DNA of 13,193 nt from CANLWN01 sp039815505. GTDB taxonomy: Bacteria > Bacteroidota > Bacteroidia > Flavobacteriales > Flavobacteriaceae. Made by a program: the position numbers and the translations under genes. The notes beneath the pieces were generated by a model, which was not told the origin of the DNA, searched no databases, and saw only the letters and a program-made list of their open reading frames with translations. Within the stretch, counting starts at the first letter, position 1. Every line of letters begins with the position of its first letter. The stretch covers positions 1 to 13,193 of the forward strand of contig JBCBZE010000059.1 in NCBI GenBank assembly GCA_039815505.1, given 5' to 3'. This document shows positions 7,104 through 13,193 of the stretch, in pieces.

Positions 7104-7541
7104 CTAATTAGATATAGTAACCGTATTACCGCTAAACGTAGCCCTGTATTCCAACATATCAAAAAAACGACCTTCTCCTTCGGGCCTGTTTAAAAATTGC
7201 CCTGTGAACAAACTGTATTCATAATCCTCACAAGAGCATATGGCCGTCTGTCCATTTAGTTCGGTGGTAGAGCAGGAATTAGGTTCATGGTTGGGACAAC
7301 TCGCCTCAAATACCCTAAAAGTGTTAAAACCGGTGTTGATCACAAAGGCACCTCTAGTTCCTACTCCCGGATTACCTACATAAACGGCATTGCCGGCATT
7401 GGTCAAAGGACTGTACAATGGGAGGTTAAGATTAAGATCAAAACGAAAACCAATTTCTTGTAAAAAAGGATTTCTATTGGTTCTATCGCTATCGCAAGAT
7501 AGTAACAAAACCCCTAAAAATAGGGCATATATACATCTCAT
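7104..7541 (-). CDS. Small lipoprotein with degenerate Rieske-like motif
   Basis: This is a 145-residue protein. It begins with a lipoprotein signal peptide, MRCIYALFLGVLLLSC, with the lipid-modified cysteine at C16 followed by DSD. It is therefore exported and lipid-anchored. The C-terminal half contains FEASCPNHEPNSCS, then AICSCEDYEYSLFTGQ and a final NTVTISN strand. The layout resembles a Rieske [2Fe-2S] fold, where C-x-H and C-x2-H ligand pairs are spaced by about 15-20 residues. Here the first pair reads C-P-N-H, and the histidine of the second pair is missing (CSCED). Cluster binding is therefore doubtful, although four cysteines close together could bind metal or form disulfides. It is likely the first gene of a two-gene unit with the aldo/keto reductase. 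I know similar small lipoproteins in flavobacteria but no proven function. Confidence 0.75.
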   Translation of the reverse strand: MRCIYALFLGVLLLSCDSDRTNRNPFLQEIGFRFDLNLNLPLYSPLTNAGNAVYVGNPGVGTRGAFVINTGFNTFRVFEASCPNHEPNSCSTTELNGQTAICSCEDYEYSLFTGQFLNRPEGEGRFFDMLEYRATFSGNTVTISN

Positions 7542-7590
7542 AATGTGTCTTATATTAAAGAAACTTAGACAAAATTGGGCAAAAATTATG

Positions 7591-7598
7591 TATATTTG
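7591..7598 (+). promoter_or_regulatory. -7 promoter element TATATTTG of greA
   Basis: This is an exact TAnnTTTG match 53 bp before the greA start codon. A TTG at 7575-7577 is only 13 bp upstream, shorter than the usual 17-23, so the -33 element is uncertain. Immediately before greA, ATG ACG ACA TGA (7644-7655) forms a three-codon upstream reading frame whose stop overlaps the greA ATG. Confidence 0.6.
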
Positions 7599-7651
7599 CG
7601 TTAAATCCTCTCTAAAAAAGGGGATTTTCCTATTTATTAAACGATGACGAC

Positions 7652-8128
7652 ATGAGTAATGTATCTTACTACACTGCGGAGGGACTAAAGAATTTAAGGG
7701 AAGAACTAAATCACCTTAAGGATATTGAGCGTCCCAAGGCATCCCAAGCCATTGCCGAAGCAAGGGATAAAGGGGATTTATCAGAAAATGCCGAGTATGA
7801 TGCCGCTAAGGAAGCGCAAGGTCTTTTAGAGCTTAAAATATCTAAACTTGAGGAAACTTTGGCCAATGCCAGATTGATAGACGAGTCACAATTGGATACG
7901 TCAAAAGTATTGGTATTATCAACGGTCAAGTTAAAGAATCGGACCAATGGTATGGAAATGAAATATACCTTGGTGGCCGAGAGTGAAGCCGATTTAAAAT
8001 CCGGAAAAATTTCGGTCACGTCCCCTATTGGAAAAGGACTCCTGGGAAAAGAAGTCGGTGATGTTGCTGAAATTACCGTACCGAACGGCACTTTAAAATT
8101 TGATATTTTAGAGATTACCAGGGAATAG
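7652..8128 (+). CDS. greA: Transcription elongation factor GreA
   Basis: The 158-residue length is the usual size for GreA. The N-terminal coiled coil (about 1-75) carries the conserved tip GDLSENAEYDAAKE, with the acidic residues D42 and E45 that coordinate magnesium in the RNA polymerase secondary channel. The C-terminal FKBP-like domain shows TSPIGKGLLGKEVGD and ends in LEITRE. GreA stimulates the polymerase to cleave backtracked transcripts, which rescues stalled elongation complexes. The start at 7652 is preferred because MSNVSYYTAEGLKNLREELN matches the family N-terminus; the ATG eight bases upstream is out of frame and stops after three codons. The gene has its own promoter-like element and a strong terminator, so it is probably monocistronic. 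Confidence 0.97.
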   Translation: MSNVSYYTAEGLKNLREELNHLKDIERPKASQAIAEARDKGDLSENAEYDAAKEAQGLLELKISKLEETLANARLIDESQLDTSKVLVLSTVKLKNRTNGMEMKYTLVAESEADLKSGKISVTSPIGKGLLGKEVGDVAEITVPNGTLKFDILEITRE

Positions 8129-8149
8129 CAGATAGAAATCTTTATATTT

Positions 8150-8182
8150 AAGCCTATCAAAACAGATAGGCTTTTGTTTTTT
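8150..8182 (+). terminator. Rho-independent terminator of greA
   Basis: The 9-bp perfect stem AAGCCTATC (8150-8158) and GATAGGCTT (8165-8173), with the six-base loop AAAACA, is followed by a T-rich tract (TTGTTTTTT). It lies 21 bp after the greA stop codon and only 16 bp before the ATG of the HIT gene. Confidence 0.9.
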
Positions 8183-8198
8183 AGTAACCTCCCTGACC

Positions 8199-8591
8199 AT
8201 GTCAAGTATTTTTACAAAAATCATTAAAGGTGACATTCCTTGCTATAAAATAGCAGAGGATGAAAACTACTTTGCTTTTTTAGATATTAACCCGAATGCC
8301 AAAGGGCACACCTTATGTGTTCCCAAAAAGGAGGTAGATAAAATTCTGGATTTGGATGAAACCACTTATATGGGACTTATGGCCTTTTCAAGAAAAATAG
8401 GAATAGCAATAGAAAAGGCCATGGATTGCAAACGTGTAGGTATTACGGTCATCGGTTTGGAAGTACCCCATGTTCATGTTCATTTAATTCCTCTTCACAG
8501 TATGGAAAATGCAACTTTTCAGCACAAAACAAAGCTAACCCCGGACGAATTTGGCAAAGTAGCTGAAAAAATACGTGCTAAAATTCAATAA
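8199..8591 (+). CDS. HIT family protein (histidine triad nucleotide-binding)
   Basis: This 130-residue protein has the HIT signature HVHVHLIP at 91-98; the middle histidine H93 is the expected nucleophile, by analogy with HINT proteins. The N-terminal part SIFTKIIKGDIPCYKIAED and the segment FLDINPNAKGHTLCVPKKE are typical of the HINT/PKCI branch. Family members hydrolyse nucleoside phosphoramidates or related nucleotide conjugates in the cytoplasm; the physiological substrate is usually unknown. The N-terminal zinc-binding cysteine pair of some HINT proteins is absent. The gene follows the greA terminator by 16 bp with no obvious separate promoter. Its last 14 bp overlap the 3' end of the zinc-ribbon gene on the other strand. 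Confidence 0.95.
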   Translation: MSSIFTKIIKGDIPCYKIAEDENYFAFLDINPNAKGHTLCVPKKEVDKILDLDETTYMGLMAFSRKIGIAIEKAMDCKRVGITVIGLEVPHVHVHLIPLHSMENATFQHKTKLTPDEFGKVAEKIRAKIQ

Positions 8592-8934
8592 TTCCTTCTA
8601 CATAAAGGTATATCCCTGTACTTGTTAAAATCATAAGCACCAGTAGTAGAATATAGAAAAACCCGGTAAATTTTATAGAAGCTTTTTCAGGCGTCGCGGT
8701 TTTTTGATAATATTCAAATACACGCTCAATATCAGGAGTCCAGGTAACCGGATAAATTGATGAACCGCACTTTTTACATTTTATCTCATTAGTAACTTCC
8801 CCCGTTGTTCTATGAATAAATCTACCATAGCTATGTTTTTGGTAGAAAGTCAGCTTTAGCTCCTGATTAAAGCACTCAGGACAATTATTGGTTAAATCCG
8901 CCTCTCTTATTACTTTTAATTTTTCCTTTGACAT
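8578..8934 (-). CDS. Zinc-ribbon protein with C-terminal transmembrane helix
   Basis: This 118-residue protein has two CxxC knuckles, CPEC (C18, C21) and CKKC (C53, C56), about 31 residues apart, which is a classic zinc-ribbon arrangement. A single hydrophobic segment, GFFYILLLVLMILTSTGIYL (91-110), would anchor it in the inner membrane with the ribbon in the cytoplasm. I do not recognise a named family, and no enzymatic motif is visible. Its start is 2 bp after the stop of the sensor kinase gene on the same strand, so the two are very likely one operon. A link to kinase signalling is possible but is only an inference from this spacing. Confidence 0.8.
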   Translation of the reverse strand: MSKEKLKVIREADLTNNCPECFNQELKLTFYQKHSYGRFIHRTTGEVTNEIKCKKCGSSIYPVTWTPDIERVFEYYQKTATPEKASIKFTGFFYILLLVLMILTSTGIYLYVEGIIEF

Positions 8935-8936
8935 CG

Positions 8937-10085
8937 CTACGAATTTACTTTAAGGGAAATTTGCATAATGGTACCTTCTTTAGAAGAGGACAGCACCTTG
9001 ATTTTTCCCTTATGATACTCTTCAACAATTCTTTTAACCAATGACAATCCCAAGCCCCAACCCCTTTTTTTAGAGGTAAAACCTGGATTGAAAATTGTTT
9101 GGAAATCACTCTTGGCAATTCCGTGCCCCGTATCGGAGATTAAAATATGTACGTAATTTCCGTCCGGAACGATCTCAATTGCGATATTTCCTTTGCCTCT
9201 CATGGCATCAATTCCATTTTTTACCAAATTTTCAATAGTCCAGTTATATAGGGATCGATTCAAAAGAACGGGCATGTATTCCGCTTTTGAATCGAACGAA
9301 AATTGAATCAATTTAGAACTTCTTAATTTAAGATATTCGTAGGCATTTTTGGTTTCGGTCACAATATCATGCGACTCCAATTTGGGAAGCGAGCCAATTT
9401 TTGAAAAACGCTCTGTTATTGTTTGCAATCTGGAAATATCTTTTTCAATCTCTTTGGTAATGTCCGGGTTTATTTTTTCTGCTTTTAACAACTCGTTCCA
9501 CCCTAATAATGAGGTCAATGGTGTGCCGATTTGATGTGCGGTTTCCTTGGCCATGCCGGCCCAAAGTTTATTTTGTTCGGAAGCCTTATTGGTCTTAAAA
9601 AAAAAGAAAATTACGGCTCCGAACAGGAAGATGATCAATAGTAGTGCTATAGGATAGAATTTCAACTTGTTCAATACTTCAGAATTCCCATAGTATAAGG
9701 TTGCCAAATGCTCACCCTTATCGTCTATGGAGATGGGCGTATTTTCGGATTTAAATTTCCGTATCTGTTTTTTTATATAAATGGTGTCCACAAGTAGTTC
9801 CCTAGGCATATTGTTAACTCTAATAGAGCTGTCCTTGTTTACCAAAATCATTGGGGTTGAGGTGTTGTTTTGAAAAACCCTTAAGGGTAGATTCCCGGGA
9901 TCGGCATCTGCTGGTAAGGATAAAAATTCGGATTGGGCCGTTGCCCATATCTCCATTTTTAAGCGTTCTTCTTCTTTGAATTTTTTAAAAAAGATATTTG
10001 TATTCCATAGGATAAGACTTACGATAACGAAGGACGCTACGAGTAAAACAACATTTGATGTTTTCTTTTTGGGATTAAATACCAT
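8937..10085 (-). CDS. Membrane sensor histidine kinase (AHQIGTP type)
   Basis: This 382-residue inner-membrane kinase has transmembrane segments at about 11-27 and 143-163, enclosing an extracytoplasmic sensor domain of roughly 115 residues. The H-box is KETAHQIGTPLTSLLGW with phospho-acceptor H184. This variant, with AHQIGTP instead of SHELRTP, is common in Bacteroidota kinases. The ATPase domain has an N-box (N286, N290), the G1 box DTGHGI (D318), FNPGFTSKKRGWGLGLSL and a C-terminal ISLKVNS. There is no receiver or HPt domain, and no response regulator gene lies beside it, so the partner must be elsewhere. It is followed 2 bp later by the zinc-ribbon membrane protein and is divergent from the flavin reductase gene. 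The signal sensed is unknown. Confidence 0.93.
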   Translation of the reverse strand: MVFNPKKKTSNVVLLVASFVIVSLILWNTNIFFKKFKEEERLKMEIWATAQSEFLSLPADADPGNLPLRVFQNNTSTPMILVNKDSSIRVNNMPRELLVDTIYIKKQIRKFKSENTPISIDDKGEHLATLYYGNSEVLNKLKFYPIALLLIIFLFGAVIFFFFKTNKASEQNKLWAGMAKETAHQIGTPLTSLLGWNELLKAEKINPDITKEIEKDISRLQTITERFSKIGSLPKLESHDIVTETKNAYEYLKLRSSKLIQFSFDSKAEYMPVLLNRSLYNWTIENLVKNGIDAMRGKGNIAIEIVPDGNYVHILISDTGHGIAKSDFQTIFNPGFTSKKRGWGLGLSLVKRIVEEYHKGKIKVLSSSKEGTIMQISLKVNS

Positions 10086-10104
10086 CCAAAAGATTAATTG
10101 CCCT

Positions 10105-10112
10105 TAAATATA
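10105..10112 (-). promoter_or_regulatory. -7-like element TATATTTA for the histidine kinase operon
   Basis: Read on the minus strand, TATATTTA matches seven of eight bases of TAnnTTTG and lies 19 bp before the kinase start codon. No TTG stands at the right distance upstream, so the element is tentative. Confidence 0.35.
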
Positions 10113-10153
10113 GCGTAAATTGATAAAATATATGGTACTTACGCATTAGGTTG

Positions 10154-10187
10154 TTGTTTCATTTAGGGTACAATTTATGTACATTTG
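10154..10187 (+). promoter_or_regulatory. Promoter of the flavin reductase/DUF3127 operon
   Basis: TTG (10154-10156), 23 bp spacing and TACATTTG (10180-10187) form a good Bacteroidota promoter. Transcription should begin around 10192-10195, which coincides with the first possible ATG (10194) and favours the second ATG at 10203 as the translated start. Confidence 0.6.
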
Positions 10188-10202
10188 TAGCTTATGGGCA
10201 AA

Positions 10203-11078
10203 ATGGTTTCTATACTTCCTGGAGAGCTTTCAACAGCCAAGTTACACGGCTATCTTTTGGGCGCTGTAGGACCAAGGCCTATCGCTTTTGCAAGTACTAT
10301 AGATACTGATAAGAGACCAAATTTATCCCCTTTTAGTTTTTTTAATGTATTCAGTGCCAACCCCCCGGTCTTAATTTTTTCACCTTCTAGAAGGGTGCAT
10401 GGGAATACGATAAAGCATACCTTGGAAAACGTAATGAATGTCCCTGAGGTGGTCATAAATGTGGTTAATTATGATATTGTGCAACAAATGTCCCTGACCA
10501 GCACACAGTATCTACAAGGAGAGAACGAGTTCAAGAAAGCAGGATTGACCATGTTGAAATCGGACTTGGTCCAACCTTTCAGGGTAGCGGAGTCCCCGGT
10601 TCAGTTTGAATGTGAGGTCATTAAGATAGAACCACTGGGAAAAGAAGGAGGAGCCGGAAACCTTATTTTCTCCGAAGTATTAAAAATACACGTTTCGGAA
10701 TCCGTTTTGAGTGGTGATGGAGCGATTGATCAACATAAAATAGATTTAGTGGCCCGGATGGGGGGTAATTGGTACACTAGGGCTCAAAGTGGAATGTTTG
10801 AAGTACCGAAACCAATTTCTACCCTAGGTATCGGAGTGGATACTATTCCGGAACATATACGGTTAAGTACAGTGCTGACAGGAAATGATTTGGGGATGTT
10901 GGGGAATGTAGAGAGAATGCCTAATAAGGAAGAAGTAGCCGAATTTTTGGCTTCTTCCACAACAATACAACACATCATTAGTGCCGATGATGAGGAACGA
11001 ATACATATAAAGGCGCAAGAATATTTACATAATAATGAAGTGCTTTCCGCATGGAAAGTATTATTAGCAAATACCTAG
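10203..11078 (+). CDS. Flavin reductase-like FMN-binding protein
   Basis: This is a 291-residue protein of the flavin reductase-like (split-barrel FMN-binding) family. The region GPRPIAFASTIDTDKRPNLS and the following FSFFNVFSANPPVLIFSPSRR (about 23-64) form the conserved FMN-binding core. LVARMGGNWYTRA (about 183-195) is the usual later motif. Members bind FMN and reduce flavins or act as small oxidoreductases; the substrate cannot be inferred. I chose the ATG at 10203, because MVSILPGELSTAKLHGYLLG matches the family N-terminus and the promoter would start transcripts almost at the alternative ATG (10194), which adds MGK. After the flavin domain (to about 210), about 80 extra residues form a C-terminal region without recognised motifs. 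The DUF3127 gene follows after 3 bp. Confidence 0.9.
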   Translation: MVSILPGELSTAKLHGYLLGAVGPRPIAFASTIDTDKRPNLSPFSFFNVFSANPPVLIFSPSRRVHGNTIKHTLENVMNVPEVVINVVNYDIVQQMSLTSTQYLQGENEFKKAGLTMLKSDLVQPFRVAESPVQFECEVIKIEPLGKEGGAGNLIFSEVLKIHVSESVLSGDGAIDQHKIDLVARMGGNWYTRAQSGMFEVPKPISTLGIGVDTIPEHIRLSTVLTGNDLGMLGNVERMPNKEEVAEFLASSTTIQHIISADDEERIHIKAQEYLHNNEVLSAWKVLLANT

Positions 11079-11081
11079 AAA

Positions 11082-11459
11082 ATGGAAGTACAAGGAAAAA
11101 TTAAAATGATAGGGGAGACAAAAACTTTTGGAAACAATGGTTTTAGGAAAAGAGAAATAGTGGTCACTACCGAAGAGCAATATCCGCAGCATATCTTAGT
11201 GGAATTTGTTCAGGACAAATGCGATTTATTGAACAATTATGGCGAGGGGCAAACAGTAAAAATAAGCATTAATATCAGAGGTAGGGAGTGGACCAATCCC
11301 CAAGGGGAAACTAAATATTTTAACTCTATCCAAGGTTGGCGTATAGAGAACCTACAAACGGATGATGGCGCGGTAAACGCCCCTCCTGTTCCACCAATGG
11401 ACGCTTTTGAACCAGCGGATAATTTAAATGAGGAAGATCACGATGATTTGCCTTTTTGA
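11082..11459 (+). CDS. DUF3127 protein with SSB-like acidic C-terminal tip
   Basis: This 125-residue protein has a beta-rich N-terminal domain (about 1-92) beginning MEVQGKIKMIGETKTFGNNG and including REIVVTTEEQYPQHILVEF and IRGREWTNPQGETKYFNSI. It matches the DUF3127 family, which is nearly confined to Bacteroidota and looks like an OB fold. A proline-containing disordered linker (NAPPVPPMDAFEPADN) leads to the extreme C-terminus EEDHDDLPF. This architecture (OB-like domain, flexible linker, acidic tip ending in hydrophobic-Pro-Phe) closely parallels bacterial single-stranded DNA-binding protein SSB, whose DDDIPF tip recruits repair and replication enzymes. A role in nucleic-acid binding is therefore a reasonable inference but is not shown. 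It is co-transcribed with the flavin reductase gene, and the unit ends at the palindromic terminator. Confidence 0.88.
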   Translation: MEVQGKIKMIGETKTFGNNGFRKREIVVTTEEQYPQHILVEFVQDKCDLLNNYGEGQTVKISINIRGREWTNPQGETKYFNSIQGWRIENLQTDDGAVNAPPVPPMDAFEPADNLNEEDHDDLPF

Positions 11460-11482
11460 GTAAATATTTCGATTTAAAAGAG

Positions 11483-11518
11483 ATAAAGCTACCCCACTCT
11501 AGAGTGGGGTAGCTTTAT
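11483..11518. terminator. 36-bp perfect palindrome, bidirectional terminator
   Basis: ATAAAGCTACCCCACTCT (11483-11500) is followed immediately by its exact reverse complement. In RNA this gives a stem of about 16 bp with a CTAG loop. T-rich sequence follows on the plus strand (TTTATTGTT), and on the minus strand TTTAT then TCTCTTTT follows. It sits between two convergent transcription units (DUF3127 ending at 11459, hydroxylase ending at 11580) and should stop both. Confidence 0.85.
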
Positions 11519-11579
11519 TGTTGGAGACCGCTAGAACCTGCAATTCTATGCATAACAACGAATCGTTGAACAATAGAGT

Positions 11580-12359
11580 TTATTTTTTTTGCTCCCTGGT
11601 GACATCTTTGAAGCGGAGCATTTCCCATATTCTATTTGACGCACCTAGGTAATACCCTGTTTCATGTTTAAAGGTTTTAGGGTTTTTAAAGGTCCCGAAC
11701 AACATATCTATAATGGGCAAATCGGTATAATTATATTTATGCACACCCTTGGCATGGTGAACGGAATGGCTTTCCGGGCGCTGAACAATATAACCTATCC
11801 ATCTTGGGGTGCTAATATTTGCATGCTGAAAAATACCTAAAAAAGTAAGGGATAGTATGATAATGGTGATTGCATGTGGGGCAAGGCCCATAACCAAGGC
11901 AAAACTAATGGACCCTACCAGTGATAAACCTATCATATCGTTTATACTGAAAACGAAGGCGCTGGGTACATCCAGTCTTTCGGAGCTGTGATGCATTTGA
12001 TGGGATACCCGAAATAAAAAATCAGATTTATGCATGCTAATGTGCCATCCGTATTGTACCAGTTCAAATACCAAAACGCCAAGAATAACCTGTGTGAATA
12101 GATTTAAAGAGCTTAAATCCATTAATTGATAAGCAGCTAAAAAGTTATCCCAAATAATGGGAATGTACGTGGTCAAAATCATGTAGGCCATAAAGAAAAG
12201 AAGACCCCTAAGCTTCCAGAATTTAATTTTTGGTAGTTCGCGGGCAGGGAACAGGGATTCCCACAGAAACAAGCCACCAAAAATAACATAAACGATAAGT
12301 GAAATAGGATCCAGTAGAATTTCTATAGGACTGGGTAATAATGCAATGAAGTTTTCCAT
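11580..12359 (-). CDS. Sterol desaturase/fatty acid hydroxylase superfamily membrane protein
   Basis: I start the protein at the ATG at 12359 (259 residues, MENFIALLPSPIEIL). An in-frame ATG at 12398 would add 13 residues, but a -7 element lies within that extension. The protein has several membrane segments and the diiron histidine clusters of the fatty acid hydroxylase superfamily: HISMH (H106, H110), HQMHH (H120, H123, H124), a lone H179 in FQHANI, and HSVHH (H198, H201, H202). Members insert hydroxyl groups or double bonds into lipids, sterols or carotenoids using oxygen in the membrane. The substrate is unknown; bacterial members often act on sphingolipids, ornithine lipids or carotenoids. 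The next gene upstream on this strand is a Crp/Fnr-type regulator, 75 bp away, which may control it. Confidence 0.88.
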   Translation of the reverse strand: MENFIALLPSPIEILLDPISLIVYVIFGGLFLWESLFPARELPKIKFWKLRGLLFFMAYMILTTYIPIIWDNFLAAYQLMDLSSLNLFTQVILGVLVFELVQYGWHISMHKSDFLFRVSHQMHHSSERLDVPSAFVFSINDMIGLSLVGSISFALVMGLAPHAITIIILSLTFLGIFQHANISTPRWIGYIVQRPESHSVHHAKGVHKYNYTDLPIIDMLFGTFKNPKTFKHETGYYLGASNRIWEMLRFKDVTREQKK

Positions 12360-12383
12360 GATTCTTAATTTAAATTTTTGCGG

Positions 12384-12391
12384 CAAAACTA
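12384..12391 (-). promoter_or_regulatory. -7 promoter element TAGTTTTG of the hydroxylase gene
   Basis: On the minus strand this is an exact TAnnTTTG match whose last base is 24 bp before the ATG at 12359. It lies between the two candidate start codons and therefore supports the downstream one. No clear TTG lies 17-23 bp upstream. Confidence 0.5.
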
Positions 12392-12434
12392 GGAGCATTA
12401 CAAAAGCTAAACTAAAAAACGGGCTTGACCTATG

Positions 12435-13001
12435 TTAGGAATTCATTTTTTTTCGGATTCTACTTAAACTTTCGGGATGTATGCCCAGGTATTTCGCAAT
12501 TTTATTTACGGGTATGTGGGAGATATACTGCGAATGGGTTTTGAACATATCTTGATAACGCTCCTCGGCGGTCTTGGCCAAAAAATCCTTTTCTCTTTTT
12601 GCTTTGTCCAAATAGGCCCCTTCGGTTATGATTCTTGCCAATTGATTGGCTTGCAGTGAAGTATTATAGGATTTCATTAAATCCCCATAGGCAATCCTCT
12701 CTGCAAAACAATCGGTCAAGGCTACTATCTCTACATCTGAAGGTTGCTGTCTTAGAAAAGAGGTTAGAGCCGCGAACATTTGGTTTTCGAAAAAAAAATC
12801 GATCATTTTTTCGGACACATAGCTTTTGATGGACATTTCCGCAATACCCGAATTCAAAAAATACACGAACCCTTCAATTTGACCATATGTTGTTATGATC
12901 TCCCCTTTTTTAAATTCGACTTTTTGTACTGGATAAGGTAATTCGTCGTAAGAGGAAATTTCAACTTTTAATACATGATTATAAAACTCTATAAACTGCA
13001 T
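12435..13001 (-). CDS. Crp/Fnr family transcriptional regulator
   Basis: This 188-residue protein has an N-terminal cyclic-nucleotide-binding-like beta barrel (about 20-115; FKKGEIITTYGQIEGFVYFLNSG is the typical start). A dimerisation helix follows, then a short C-terminal helix-turn-helix with IPVNKIAKYLGIHPESLSRI (163-182). The phosphate-binding cassette of true cAMP receptors (GE...RSA) is replaced by ENQMFAALTSFLRQQPSD, so cAMP binding is unlikely. No cysteine cluster for an iron-sulfur centre is present either. This short type is abundant in Bacteroidota, and its ligand is generally unknown. It lies upstream of the hydroxylase gene on the same strand and may regulate it or itself. Confidence 0.9.
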   Translation of the reverse strand: MQFIEFYNHVLKVEISSYDELPYPVQKVEFKKGEIITTYGQIEGFVYFLNSGIAEMSIKSYVSEKMIDFFFENQMFAALTSFLRQQPSDVEIVALTDCFAERIAYGDLMKSYNTSLQANQLARIITEGAYLDKAKREKDFLAKTAEERYQDMFKTHSQYISHIPVNKIAKYLGIHPESLSRIRKKMNS

Positions 13002-13193
13002 TTTAGCAAGTATTAAAATGGAGCACCCTTAAACTTAACGTTATTTTTGTTTCCCCTCAAATAAAATAAAGTAATTTCATGGAAATAGCTTTTATAGGGA
13101 TACTCAATAACGTGTATACATTTTAATTGTCATAGCTATTTTTGGAGTTTTTGCGTAACTTTAGTAAAACGAAGTTGTGAAAAAAGATAGGAC

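Noticed and set aside
7120..7541. True Rieske ferredoxin
   Set aside because: The second C-x2-H ligand pair is absent (CSCED), so assigning a functional [2Fe-2S] protein would overstate the evidence.
8143..8150. TATATTTA as a promoter for the HIT gene
   Set aside because: It runs into the terminator stem and has no TTG at 17-23 bp upstream, so it is too weak to annotate as a promoter.
7711..8205. Open frame of 164 codons antisense to greA
   Set aside because: It is fully antisense to a clear greA gene with the conserved GreA motifs; no domain is visible in the antisense translation.
11556..11568. Short inverted repeat CAACGA/TCGTTG downstream of the palindrome
   Set aside because: Six-base arms around one base are expected by chance and no regulatory context fits.
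13177..13193. Possible GTG start of a plus-strand gene at the right edge (reads MKKDR)
   Set aside because: Only five full codons are visible, and the upstream TAACTTTA -7-like element is imperfect. There is too little to support a gene.
1..13193. CRISPR array, insertion sequence, phage or integrative element
   Set aside because: No regularly spaced direct repeats, transposase, integrase or attachment-site repeats are visible; all large open frames are ordinary chromosomal families.

Overview
The window looks like chromosomal DNA of a marine-type flavobacterium (Bacteroidota, Flavobacteriaceae). The evidence is AT-rich DNA, start codons without Shine-Dalgarno sequences, several -7 elements of the Bacteroidota form TAnnTTTG, a TonB-dependent receptor ending in phenylalanine, an AHQIGTP-type histidine kinase, a DUF3127 protein and short SHOCT-tailed membrane proteins. 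I see no insertion sequence, phage module, tRNA, rRNA or CRISPR array. Most of it reads as ordinary core or near-core genome, and no wholly new system stands out. The more interesting points are regulatory DNA, one gene remnant and a few unusual small proteins.

Layout. (1) Positions 1-2742: the 3' end of a sigma-54-type response regulator (+) meets, tail to tail with a 26-bp overlap, a hybrid histidine kinase with receiver and HPt domains (-). They are a likely phosphorelay pair. (2) Positions 2743-5335: a regulatory region with a palindrome, a -7 element and a clear TPP riboswitch, followed by a TonB-dependent outer-membrane receptor. The riboswitch predicts that the receptor imports thiamine or a related compound. 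(3) Positions 5346-6143: a small superinfection-immunity/SHOCT membrane protein with its own promoter, then the decayed 3' part of a gene that resembles a HEAT-repeat family, interrupted by an in-frame TAA. (4) Positions 6115-7541 (-): a lipoprotein with a degenerate Rieske-like cysteine pattern and an aldo/keto reductase, in one tight transcription unit. (5) Positions 7652-8591 (+): greA, a strong intrinsic terminator, then a HIT-family protein. (6) Positions 8578-10085 (-): a sensor histidine kinase and a zinc-ribbon membrane protein, separated by 2 bp. (7) Positions 10203-11459 (+): a flavin reductase-like protein and a DUF3127 protein with an SSB-like acidic tail, closed by a 36-bp perfect palindrome that should act as a terminator in both directions. 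(8) Positions 11580-13001 (-): a Crp/Fnr-type regulator and a sterol desaturase/fatty acid hydroxylase-type membrane enzyme.

Three pairs of convergent genes overlap at their 3' ends (271-296, 6115-6143, 8578-8591). This fits a compact genome and makes antisense effects between neighbours possible. Product names rest on motifs read by eye and knowledge of the families; no database search was run.
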